In this document: positions 55,987-64,000 of the stretch, piece by piece | How positions within the stretch are numbered: position 1 is the stretch's first letter | How the letters are laid out: the number at the start of each line of letters is the position of its first letter | Assembly (NCBI GenBank): GCA_034401795.1 | Contig: CM067359.1 | Span: 141,415,278-141,479,277, forward strand | Source: Chaetoderma sp. LZ-2023a | Lineage: Eukaryota > Mollusca > Caudofoveata > Chaetodermatida > Chaetodermatidae | Reading direction: 5' to 3' | Length of the DNA: 64,000 nucleotides | Notes under the pieces: generated by a model | Databases searched by the model: none | The model's input: only the letters and a program-made list of their open reading frames with translations | What the model was told of the DNA's origin: nothing | Made by a program: the position numbers and the translations under genes

Positions 55987-56594
55987 TTAAAGCGATGCTA
56001 ATCTCATCTCAAATGTTGTATTGCACCGATAGAATATGGTTTATAGATTCCATATCATTCATATCCTGTCACATTCCCTGATCTGTATCGCAATTATCTG
56101 TTTTGTAATATCGAGTAAATGTTGAACAGTGATCGACACCAATTTGTCTCCTCAAGCTATTGTGTGCGATGTCATGTAAGCTCCAATGCATCACATTATT
56201 TATTATTAATGCTCATCCCATTGAATATTTTGAAACTAATTTGACGGGAAGTTGTTGCTGCCTATGGCAGCAACAACTTCCAATCAAATTGGTTTCAAAA
56301 TATTCAACAGCTTACCTGTAGTATTGTTTTTATACCACATTGCCAAACTATAGCTGGAGCCTCTATGACTGAGCGTATATACCGAGGCAGACACACTAGG
56401 GTTTTTCTGATTGGTCGAAAAGTAAATCATGACAGCCATCATAGGGTGTAGAAATGTACCAACATTTAACTACTAAATCCTGAATATCTTTCCTTAGCGG
56501 CGTGATAAAAAGTTAAAAATTACCCGGATAGTTTATGACCGGGGCGTTAGATCACCCGAATAACTATCAAGAGATGGGATTAGTTATCCTTTAA
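55987..56594. mobile_element. Family D MITE (608 bp, TTAA-flanked)
   Basis: Left TTAAAGCGATGCTAATCTC, right GAGATGGGATTAGTTATCCT then TTTAA: terminal inverted repeats ending in TTAA. The hairpin core at 56219-56310 reads GGAAGTTGTTGCTGCC / GGCAGCAACAACTTCC. Full-length match to 41577-42190. Confidence 0.8.
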
Positions 56595-56708
56595 AGCTTT
56601 CCTGTAGGACTTGGTGTAGAAGAGGGTAGCCAGTAAGCAGCATGGTATACAGGATCAGATGGAGCATGCTATAGCATGAGAGAACACTATGATAGGCTAG
56701 GGATATTT

Positions 56709-56940
56709 AACTCGGATAGTCCAGATTTATAAAGAAAATCAAAATTTTTGCTTAATGGATGTAGATTCGCAGGTCAATAGAAAGCTATCTCTGAAAACTT
56801 ACCATTGAAATGATTGGCTTACTTATTGAGCCAGTCATTCCAGTGGCCGATTTTAAAAATAGGCTTCTCTTGGCCTAGAACTGGTCACTCCTTAAAACCA
56901 CCACAGAACATTTTTGGCCAGCGTAACTTTTAAAGGGCTA
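56709..56940. mobile_element. Family A MITE
   Basis: TTTAACTCGGATAGTCC left, TTACCATTGAAATGATTGGC, ATTGAGCCAGTCATTCCAG centre-right, AACTTTTAAAGGGC right. Moderately diverged. Confidence 0.6.
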
Positions 56941-57031
56941 AGGGATGAAAAAGGTGAGTTTACTGATAGATGAGTGAGTAGGATTGAGCTGGATATGGTG
57001 ACATAGCTGGATAGTGTACAAGAAGAGCAGA

Positions 57032-57103
57032 GTGCAGGAAATGTCAATTTCCCTTTCTCCGAGATCTAACAATACTCACCATTCTGTTACTTCTGATATA
57101 CAG
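57032..57103. repeat. DIRS right outer edge
   Basis: Contains GAAATGTCAATTTCCCTTTC, CCGAGATCTAACAATACTC and ACCATTCTGTTACTTCTGAT. It is complementary to 57285-57345, and its 3' part recurs in direct orientation at 57350-57383. Confidence 0.7.
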
Positions 57104-57284
57104 CTGGCCTTGACAGCGGCTCTAGGATTATAGACTTAGAAAGCTTTACCGACTCCTGGGAACCGGGTACCCGGCTCCCCACTGCCGAGTACCCGTTTAC
57201 CATAGAGCTCATATTGTTTGCATAGCCACCAAACAAGAGAAAACTATGGCTTGCCTCCGTGGGGCTGGGAGGCTGGGTCCGTAA

Positions 57285-57383
57285 CAGAATGGTGAGTATT
57301 GTTAGATCTCGGAGAAAGGGAAATTGACATTTCCTGCATTCTCCTTCGATCAATACTCACCATTCTGTTACTTCTGATATACA
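57285..57383. repeat. DIRS internal complementary region candidate
   Basis: 57285-57345 is the inverse of 57032-57095, and 57350-57383 repeats CAATACTCACCATTCTGTTA directly. In DIRS elements such a segment pairs with the terminal-repeat edges to template circular DNA completion (family knowledge). The fit here is by position and complementarity only. Confidence 0.6.
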
Positions 57384-57883
57384 CCAGATTTGATCAGTAA
57401 CCTGGTGGGAAGGGGCAAGCCATACATGCTAATTTTGCCCCTTGGAGAAAGATTTTAGACTTCAAACTTGACTAACGGAGACCTAAAAGGACCGTCAAGT
57501 TTACGGAACCGAATCACATTCGCGTCACAGCCCCCCCCCCCCTTTTTCCTCCTAAGAAAAGGGAGAGAACTAACGAACATGTATCTCGCCTGAAAACACC
57601 AATATGCCAAGAGGGCTAACTACTCCCTGCATATCGCTTGTATTAGCCTGAGAATGAGCATGAATATATAAGATGAATGAACATGATACATATACATAAT
57701 ACAAAAAACTCTCACTTGTTGAATTACCTTATGATAACAGGACTTCAGACGTACCGCCTACAACCATACACCGGTTCGGCCATCAGTGACACAATCTGGT
57801 TGACATCCTCTCGCTTGACCATGTCTGCTTTAGGTTCTTTTCTTACCAAAGTGAAAAAAGGGGAAAAGCAGTGTGGTCACTAA
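57384..57883 (-). other. DIRS 3' untranslated region
   Basis: No coding potential supported. Includes a C run near 57531-57542. Confidence 0.5.
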
Positions 57884-58900
57884 CTATCGTTTCAAAACAG
57901 CTAAAGCGAGTGGATTGGCTGAGTCTGACACATCCCTCATATAGTAATCCGTAAATGAGGACTCACAGTGCCATTGTGCAACGGCCATGATGTCCTCTAA
58001 CGGAACACCATTGTAAAGGGCGGTCGAGGCGGCTATTCCTCTAACATCGTGTGCCCTTACGCCCTGCACCTGGTGCCCAGTCGCCATCTCATGAGTAGTC
58101 TGAATGCATTCGACCACCCAACGAGAGATAGTATCCATGGATGCGGCGCCATAAGGCTTTTTATGGCAGATCCACAAATGTCTATCGTTCGACCGTAACG
58201 AGTCAGTCCGTTTCTTGTACTTAGTCAAAGCACGGACCGGGCACCAGACACTGGCATCACGATCAAACCTGGTTAACTTCGGTATAATGATCGGTTTGCC
58301 GGGATATCTCAAAGATTGGTTCTTTGACATAAATTCTGCTCTTGGCAGAAGACGCAGACCTTCTCCAGAAACAATAAATCGGTTCCTCTCTGCCGAAAGC
58401 GCATGGATCTCACTGCGCCTTCTAGCTGAGGAAGCTGCCAATAGAAAGACCGCCTTTAGAGTCAAATGCTTTAGACTAGCCGAACGCAACGGTTCGAATG
58501 GGTGCTTGGCCAGTACATTAAGCACTAAAGATAGACTCCAGGCTGGAATGACTACCGGTTGTCTCGGTCGGAGATTGCTCATTCCCTTCAACATCACGTT
58601 TAACTGGGCCACCTCTGGACTATCCCTGTTGGCTAGACAAGGGATAACTGATGCCAGAGCTGACTTGTATCCAGCAATTGTGACGGGAGCTAGTCCTGTA
58701 AAGAACAGCTCACAGAGAAAATCTGCTATTTGCTGAATAGTGGATTGAAAGGTATCAATACCCTTTTCTTCACACCAGTCTGCAAATCTGTTAACCTTGT
58801 TGTTATATGACTTGAAGGTTGACCTCCTTCTCGCAGCTGCGATGAAATCAGCAGCCTGTCGAGAAAAGCCTTCCGACGTGGAACGTTGTTTGACAACATC
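57884..58900 (-). CDS. DIRS ORF3: tyrosine recombinase
   Basis: Minus-strand frame ending at 57884 and overlapping the end of ORF2 by about 175 bp, as usual in DIRS. The frame stays open much further upstream only as a shadow of ORF2, so the 5' limit is approximate and no ATG is obvious near 58900. Domain: N-terminal SAM-like part (ADFIAAARRRSTFKSYNNK, FADWCEEKGID), then the catalytic set Arg in AASSARRRSEIHAL, His-x-x-Arg in AHDVRGIAAS, His in AQWHCESSF and Tyr in FTDYYMRD. The enzyme would integrate a circular DNA intermediate without target duplication. All catalytic positions are present. Expression probably needs frameshifting or reinitiation. Confidence 0.88.
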   Translation of the reverse strand, partial: DVVKQRSTSEGFSRQAADFIAAARRRSTFKSYNNKVNRFADWCEEKGIDTFQSTIQQIADFLCELFFTGLAPVTIAGYKSALASVIPCLANRDSPEVAQLNVMLKGMSNLRPRQPVVIPAWSLSLVLNVLAKHPFEPLRSASLKHLTLKAVFLLAASSARRRSEIHALSAERNRFIVSGEGLRLLPRAEFMSKNQSLRYPGKPIIIPKLTRFDRDASVWCPVRALTKYKKRTDSLRSNDRHLWICHKKPYGAASMDTISRWVVECIQTTHEMATGHQVQGVRAHDVRGIAASTALYNGVPLEDIMAVAQWHCESSFTDYYMRDVSDSANPLALAVLKR

Positions 58901-61035
58901 CACGCAGTCAATTTGAACATTTCGGGACGCTCGTGTAGGAAGCGTCCCTTCGCCTGGGAGATTATGTTCGGAATCTCGGGCAACTGCACAGGATTTTCCA
59001 CCAGCAGATCTAGAAGATCCGTGAACCACGCCCTGCTTGGCCAATACGGCGCTATTAACAGGACCAGACACGGTTCCTCCCTGACCTTCACCAATACCTT
59101 CGGTAGAAGAATGGTGGGTGGATACGCGTAAGCGTGCATCCCTCTCCAGCTTATCGCCAGAGCGTCTGTATCGACGGCATTTGGATCTGGAATCGGCGAG
59201 ACATATGTCATGATTTGAGCATTTTCCTTTGTGGCGAACAAGTCCACGTTGGGTTTGCCCCAATGCTCGAAGATCCGTCGTAGAACTGGAGGGTTGAGGG
59301 ACCATTCTGTTGGCAGAATTCTCTGTCTGCGAGACAAAGCATCCGCCAGAATGTTCAATCGGCCAGGAATATGAGCTGCTTTCAAAACAACCGAGTAATT
59401 CCTGCACCATTGAATCAAGTGCCACACCCTGATGCACAGGGTGGGCGACCTGGTCCCTCCTTGGCGATTTATATATGATACTACTGTCGAATTGTCCGAC
59501 CGTATCAATATCACCTTGCCCCTGATCATCGGAAGGAATTCTTCCAACGCCAGTTCCACTGCCATCATTTCCAACAGATTGATATACAGCTGACTCTCCG
59601 GGAGAGTCCATGTGCCCGAGACTTGGTGTTCTCCCAAGCAGGCACCCCACCCTTCCAGCGATGCGTCCGTGTAGACGGACAGCTGGGGGTGGGGTAGGTG
59701 CAGCGAAACCCCTATTAGGAGATTCTGACGCTGTTTCCACCATAGAAGATGCGATATTATCGGCTCCAAAACTGGCACCAGTTTTGACAGGGGTTCTGTT
59801 CTCTGTTTCCACAGAGACATCAGATACAACTGGATAGGTCTTCGCATTAGAGCAGCGTACGGGATAACCTGCTCCATGGAGACCATCATGCCCAGCATCT
59901 GAAGGAACCGCCTCGCCTGAATGTGGTTTCCCACTCGAAAACTCCCGAGGATGGCTAACAGAGACACCACTCTGGGCTCTGACGGGTAAACCCTGCCCTC
60001 CTCGAGGTCGAATCGCATTCCCAAATAAACGAAATGTTGAGTGGGTGTCAACTCGGATTTCTCCTTGTTGACTATCCAGCCTAGATCTGAAAGTAACTTC
60101 AGAGTCAGAGCAGTATCCACGTTCAACCTGGCTGCCGAGTCTGCCTTGAGCAGCCAGTCGTCTATGTAGGTGTGTAGCGCCACGTTCTCTTTTCTGAGAA
60201 ACGCTGTCACCGCAAGGACCACTCTTGTGAAAACCCTCGGAGCTGTCGACAGGCCAAACGGGAGAACTGTAAACTCCCATACTTGATTCTGAAACGCAAA
60301 TCTCAGAAACCTGTGCCAACTCCGATTGATCGGAATGTGGAAATATGCATCTTTCAGATCGATCGATACACACCACATTCCTTTCCTCAATCCCGCCATT
60401 ACCGACCTCGGTGTTTCCATCTGGAACCGAGGCGTATGGATAAACCAATTTAATGGCCTGAGATTGAGTATGGGTCTCCATCCCCCCGTGCTCTTGGGGA
60501 CAAGGAACATGTTTGAATAGAAGCCTGGAGTGTTCCGGTTTGCTGGTTTTATTGCTCCCTTCAGAAGCAAACCCGACACTTCCTTTTGAACGGCTTCTAA
60601 CTTGTCTGGCTCCCTTGGTACGGGTGTCCAGACTGGTGCCAAAGACAGATTTTGTGGCGGAAAGTCCCACCACTCCGGCATGTAACCCTGGGATAACCAT
60701 CCCAGGACCAGACTGTCTGACGTCACACCTCGCCAAACCTCGACGAAACGCATGAGCCTTCCACCCACCATAGACGCCTCGACGTCTAACGGGGTTGTCC
60801 GGCTCGCAGTCCGCCCCCCCCCCTTTCTTAACGAGAGAGAGTGAGAACCATTTCGTTCTAGGTACGACGGGTATAACTGGCACCGCTGTTCCTGTCGCAC
60901 AGGTGCGGTCCAGGCGGATATGAAGGGAGCTTGCGTACCCTCAGGTACGCTTCGGCCCCTTCTGTCCGCCCTTTGAGGCCTTACCCTTACCCTTCCCCTT
61001 GCCCTTACCACCTCTAGGGCGGTCAGGAGCAACAT
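58726..61035 (-). CDS. DIRS ORF2: reverse transcriptase, RNase H, Dam-like domain
   Basis: 769 residues, first Met at 61035 inside the end of ORF1 (95-bp overlap, different frame). The conserved start of the functional region is MVGGRLMRFVEVWRG (89-103). RT: GWRPILNLRPLN (185-196), SIDLKDAY (D226, D229), LPFGLSTAPRVF (258-269), YIDDW (290-294). RNase H: YTDAS (D457), LLEMM (E489), RSDNS (D514), LADALSRR (D565). Residues ~596-670 (NVDLFATKEN, DTDALAISW, AYAYPP, IAPYWPSRAWF) match the region described as Dam-like methyltransferase in DIRS elements, with YPP where active Dam enzymes have PPY, so methylation activity is doubtful. No internal stop. An aspartic protease is absent, as expected for DIRS. 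Confidence 0.92.
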   Translation of the reverse strand: MLLLTALEVVRARGRVRVRPQRADRRGRSVPEGTQAPFISAWTAPVRQEQRCQLYPSYLERNGSHSLSLRKGGGRTASRTTPLDVEASMVGGRLMRFVEVWRGVTSDSLVLGWLSQGYMPEWWDFPPQNLSLAPVWTPVPREPDKLEAVQKEVSGLLLKGAIKPANRNTPGFYSNMFLVPKSTGGWRPILNLRPLNWFIHTPRFQMETPRSVMAGLRKGMWCVSIDLKDAYFHIPINRSWHRFLRFAFQNQVWEFTVLPFGLSTAPRVFTRVVLAVTAFLRKENVALHTYIDDWLLKADSAARLNVDTALTLKLLSDLGWIVNKEKSELTPTQHFVYLGMRFDLEEGRVYPSEPRVVSLLAILGSFRVGNHIQARRFLQMLGMMVSMEQVIPYAALMRRPIQLYLMSLWKQRTEPLSKLVPVLEPIISHLLWWKQRQNLLIGVSLHLPHPQLSVYTDASLEGWGACLGEHQVSGTWTLPESQLYINLLEMMAVELALEEFLPMIRGKVILIRSDNSTVVSYINRQGGTRSPTLCIRVWHLIQWCRNYSVVLKAAHIPGRLNILADALSRRQRILPTEWSLNPPVLRRIFEHWGKPNVDLFATKENAQIMTYVSPIPDPNAVDTDALAISWRGMHAYAYPPTILLPKVLVKVREEPCLVLLIAPYWPSRAWFTDLLDLLVENPVQLPEIPNIISQAKGRFLHERPEMFKLTAWMLSNNVPRRKAFLDRLLISSQLREGGQPSSHITTRLTDLQTGVKKRVLIPFNPLFSK

Positions 61036-63022
61036 TGGGGAGGGTAGGCGCCTCTACAGCCTTCCTGGGTTTCTTTGCCGGCGGCGGCTCAGAAAACCCA
61101 GCCGAAACAGAAGTCGCAATAGGCCTGGCTTTCGCCTTGCCCTTATGCTTCTTCTGTTTCTTCGAAGGCTGTCCGGTTAGCGGCTTGCCCACAGCCCCTA
61201 GTGCGTGCGCTTGCCGCACCAGCTCTAGCTGGAGATTCACCGCTAACCGATTCTGCGCAATACTGGCGGTGTCCTCTAAGATGGCCCGCGCCTGGCCACC
61301 AAAGATGCTAGGCCCTGTCAGGGGCGTCCCAAGAAGACGCTCCCTGACTGCCGTAGCCGGACGCATATGGTCAATGACCATTTGCCTCCTGGACTTCGTC
61401 ACACGCGCTTGCACCCTTGCCAATGCGTCCATTGACAGCACCAAGCCGTCATTAACGCACGATAGCGCCACAGGTGGCACAGGGTGGCCTGCCCCCGCTT
61501 CAGCCCACACCGACTGAAGTAGACGATAGGAGTGATTGACAGCGCTCATGGCTGCCCTCACACCCTCATCGCATAGGGCCAGGACTTCTTCCTGGTGTAC
61601 CTGGCCTTTATCCACTAGTGCCGGACCGGGACCACCCGACCCCGCACTCTGGACGCCCAGTACCCATCGGTCATCCTCAGTGACCGACGGGACTACACCA
61701 TACCTGTCGTATTCACCCCTCGGAATACGGCACCTTGCCCGCACCTCCCTGGAGGCCGCAGGGAGCTGACCCTTGGTCATCAGTTGTTTACTATAAATAG
61801 CATCCAACAAATCAATGAACCGTGGATCCAGTCCCACTGACTGGATCCGGGCCGCGGGCAAAATCCCCGTCCTAATCGACGCAACCGACGGACGGGGCGC
61901 ATCTTCATCGGCCGTGGCCGAAACCACAGACGGGTCAACTCTGGCTAGCCACGCCAGAGCATCAGACCAGTCTATCTCCGAAGAAGATACCCCCGCAAAC
62001 ACGTCACCCGTTGACATGCTTACGGGTCTGCCAGCCATGGCCTCCCGGCCAGGAGCCACGGCTGACACGCCAGGCACTCCGCTACCACATGGTTCCGCCG
62101 CCACCCCATGAAACACTCCGGTCCATGGGGTAGGTCCGCACGGAAAACCGTACGGACCCGTAACCGTCGCGGAACCATAGCCAGCCACGGGCGCCAACGG
62201 CACCCCATGTCCGGCTGCCAGACCAGGCGAGATAGGTGAGTACCACGCCTGGCCCGGCACACCGGTTCCCCTGACGGCTGGTGACAAACCAAGCCGCGTG
62301 GAACCGGTGCACGGTAACGGATTGGCCTCAGCCGCAGGCGGAGCCGCTGACCTGGCTTGCGCCAAACCAGACAAATGGAGGCCGGTTCCGTCCAGGACGG
62401 AATCAACCTCCATATTCTCCACCTGCGGCTTCACGGGCCGCAGCAACTTCTCCTCCTCGGCCTCATCGTCTTCAGACTCCGAAGAGCCGTCACTAGACGA
62501 ATAAACCGTGGAGCCGTCCTGGCGGACGGCTCCCACACCTGACGGACCGGCCACCGCTACTGGACCACCCGGAGGTGGCCGCAGAGAGACAGAACCCGTC
62601 TGGCCGAAGCCAGACGGACCCGCCAGGGGGCCGTACGAGACGGCCCCCTCGGTAACCAGTCCAGAATCCTGTCCGAAGACAGGATCCGTACCAGGCATGG
62701 GGAGAAACTGCCCCCCAACCTTTGGTAGCAGGGACGACACCAGCGTGGGCAGAACGCTATGCAGAAAACCCTGCATAGCCGGACCAAACCACGCCGGCGG
62801 TGCCATCTCCGCCACCTCCAGCTGGGGACGTGGAGCACCCCCACCGGCCGAACCGGGCGCTCCACGATTTCCTCTCGGACCGCCTGACCCCGCGTCAGAC
62901 CCAGCCAAGTCCTTCTGGGCAAGGAACTTAACCATCGTTTCGACGGACCACACTGCACAAACATTACACCTATGATCTATATTACACAGGGCACACCTAA
63001 AACAGACATGGTCCTTGAACAT
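60941..63022 (-). CDS. DIRS ORF1: gag-like protein with N-terminal zinc finger
   Basis: 693 residues from the Met at 63022. The N-terminus reads CFRCALCNIDHRCNVCAVW (residues 6-24). The frame is open further upstream to a TAG at about 63060, adding CDDCHKF, which would complete a C-x2-C plus C-x2-C-x2-C-x4-C-x2-C finger like other DIRS gag N-termini, so the true protein may start earlier or be spliced. Then Gly/Pro/Ala-rich low complexity, an acidic patch (SSSESEDDEAEEEK, ~175-200), a helical region (~480-620) and a Lys/Gly-rich tail (RPRGGKGKGKGKGKASKGG, ~660-690) likely to bind nucleic acid. It overlaps ORF2 by 95 bp. Assigned by position and finger pattern rather than overall similarity. 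Confidence 0.82.
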   Translation of the reverse strand: MFKDHVCFRCALCNIDHRCNVCAVWSVETMVKFLAQKDLAGSDAGSGGPRGNRGAPGSAGGGAPRPQLEVAEMAPPAWFGPAMQGFLHSVLPTLVSSLLPKVGGQFLPMPGTDPVFGQDSGLVTEGAVSYGPLAGPSGFGQTGSVSLRPPPGGPVAVAGPSGVGAVRQDGSTVYSSSDGSSESEDDEAEEEKLLRPVKPQVENMEVDSVLDGTGLHLSGLAQARSAAPPAAEANPLPCTGSTRLGLSPAVRGTGVPGQAWYSPISPGLAAGHGVPLAPVAGYGSATVTGPYGFPCGPTPWTGVFHGVAAEPCGSGVPGVSAVAPGREAMAGRPVSMSTGDVFAGVSSSEIDWSDALAWLARVDPSVVSATADEDAPRPSVASIRTGILPAARIQSVGLDPRFIDLLDAIYSKQLMTKGQLPAASREVRARCRIPRGEYDRYGVVPSVTEDDRWVLGVQSAGSGGPGPALVDKGQVHQEEVLALCDEGVRAAMSAVNHSYRLLQSVWAEAGAGHPVPPVALSCVNDGLVLSMDALARVQARVTKSRRQMVIDHMRPATAVRERLLGTPLTGPSIFGGQARAILEDTASIAQNRLAVNLQLELVRQAHALGAVGKPLTGQPSKKQKKHKGKAKARPIATSVSAGFSEPPPAKKPRKAVEAPTLPNVAPDRPRGGKGKGKGKGKASKGGQKGPKRT

Positions 63023-63061
63023 AACACGGACAAACTTATGGCAGTCGTCACATGATGGCGG

Positions 63062-64000
63062 GGCTGGCTTGGCCTATAAAATAAGCACAAACCTACAATA
63101 AACAAGCGGAACGAGACACGGATGGAAGGCAGACAATTAATTTTCAAATATTTTGACTCATAAATTAACCGTAACCTCCCGCACCCCACCCCGCCACGTT
63201 ACAACAACGATCGCATTGATTATGACGACAAGAACGCGGCGGGCACAACACACCCATAATAGATCCTACAGGATGTGTAACGGCTCCAGGAATCATATCG
63301 CATAGCATTCAGGGTATATTTACTAATCAATATAAATTATACTCCTAACGAACGCAGCACGATATGTGAAGAAAACAACAAAATGTATAACAACTGCTGT
63401 CTCACACGGTAAAACCGCAGACCACGCATCTACTCAAGAATTTTGAAACCACCGATCATTGCAAACCGATCGTGATCGCACGAAAAACTTGATCATTCTA
63501 AAGTTTCCGGTACCATTTTTTAGTACGCAGCACCCAGAACAAGATGCGCGAATTAATGAAAAAAATTTTCTTCACATAAACATCCGAGCGACCGGGTGTG
63601 ACGTCACCCGCTCGGATTCTACGGAGAACGACGTCAGCCGATATTCGTGTTAGAAATACCGTAGCAAACACCTATTTTCATATCTGCCGATCGCCTGTTG
63701 GGGTTTAAAGAAGGCGATCGTCTGGCATATATCGTTGCTAGCACACGTCCCAGATTCTATGGGGTTAGAAATTGGAACATGCGACACAACGAAATTTAGA
63801 GACCTAAGTCTTTTAACTATGGATATAAAGAACAATACAACCTGGTTGTCTTGGGCGGTATTCTCCATAGTCCTTAGTTATTCCTTTAGCGCACAAACTA
63901 TCACCGATTAAAGACTTAGAATCTTTTTAAAAAACACTAAAATCCCTAATGCGAAAAGCATGTATTGCACTTGTTGCTATGCAAACAAGAATGAGCTCTA
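63062..64000 (-). other. DIRS 5' region and inner part of left terminal repeat
   Basis: About 940 bp upstream of ORF1. An acceptor-like TTATTTTATAG lies at about 63060-63070 on the minus strand, hinting at a 5' leader intron. Terminal-repeat similarity to 57203-57229 occupies 63973-64000. No other gene supported. Confidence 0.5.

Larger units (their letters stand above)
57032..64000 (-). mobile_element. DIRS-like YR retrotransposon, nearly complete
   Basis: Three overlapping intact ORFs on the minus strand: gag-like (60941-63022), RT/RNase H/Dam-like (58726-61035) and tyrosine recombinase (57884 to about 58900). There is no LTR. The right terminal region is about 57032-57285. An inner segment at 57285-57345 is the inverse complement of the element's outer edge (AACAGAATGGTGAGTATTG versus CAATACTCACCATTCTGTT), the layout of a DIRS internal complementary region. 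An inverted match between 57203-57229 and 63973-64000 (TAGAGCTCAT, TTGTTTGCATAGC) marks the two terminal repeats, so the left end lies shortly beyond the window. ORFs are markedly GC-richer than the host flanks. Confidence 0.85.

Noticed and set aside
57087..57353. Minus-strand frame next to the DIRS end as a missing upstream PPP1R7 exon
   Set aside because: No leucine-rich repeat pattern; it lies within the DIRS terminal and internal complementary regions.
58901..60883. The upstream two thirds of the 999-codon minus-strand frame that ends in the tyrosine recombinase
   Set aside because: It lies in a shifted frame over the RT/RNase H ORF, which has all the conserved motifs; composition there has no domain features. 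Only the last ~340 codons are treated as coding.
60999..62975. Plus-strand frames of 60-172 codons opposite the DIRS gag-like ORF
   Set aside because: High-GC shadow frames of the minus-strand ORF, no recognisable domain.

Overview
This window is eukaryotic genomic DNA, almost certainly from an animal. It has spliced exons of a conserved animal gene, several classes of retrotransposon, abundant MITEs, tRNA-derived SINE-like repeats, satellites and an exact 500-N assembly gap. The background is AT-rich. One repeat type begins with a 'TTTAGCTCACCTGGCCCGAA' terminus, which I associate with marine lophotrochozoan (mollusc-like) genomes; that placement is a low-confidence inference.

Layout. 1-9.2 kb: no host gene; palindromic TTAA-flanked MITEs, tandem repeats, decayed LINE fragments on both strands and a duplicated minus-strand SINE. 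9.2-10.4 kb: an AT dinucleotide array running into the gap. 10.4-28.5 kb: the most striking part, a satellite of about 346 bp per unit (about 34 units in the main array). Each unit carries a tRNA-like A box and B box. The array is fused on the right to a Penelope-like retroelement (PLE; SGNH-hydrolase ORF1 plus RT/GIY-YIG ORF2). It is interleaved with three truncated copies of a pogo/jerky-type DDD transposase, all broken at the same base. 28.5-31.1 kb: the longest transposase copy, frameshifted before a C-terminal Cys-rich finger. 32.3-37.1 kb: two decayed minus-strand LINEs. 37-45 kb: MITEs and minisatellites.

45.3-55.9 kb holds the only host gene recognised: the last five exons, minus strand, of the protein phosphatase 1 regulatory subunit PPP1R7 (sds22). 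Its introns are filled with MITEs, a 33-bp minisatellite, a 148-bp tandem repeat and an L2-like LINE fragment. The upstream exons are not in the window. 57.0 kb to the end is a nearly complete, uninterrupted DIRS-like tyrosine-recombinase retrotransposon on the minus strand (gag-like ORF1, RT/RNase H/Dam-like ORF2, tyrosine recombinase ORF3). Its outermost left end lies just outside the window.

All coordinates are by eye. Family assignments rest on motifs recognised in the translations, not on searches.
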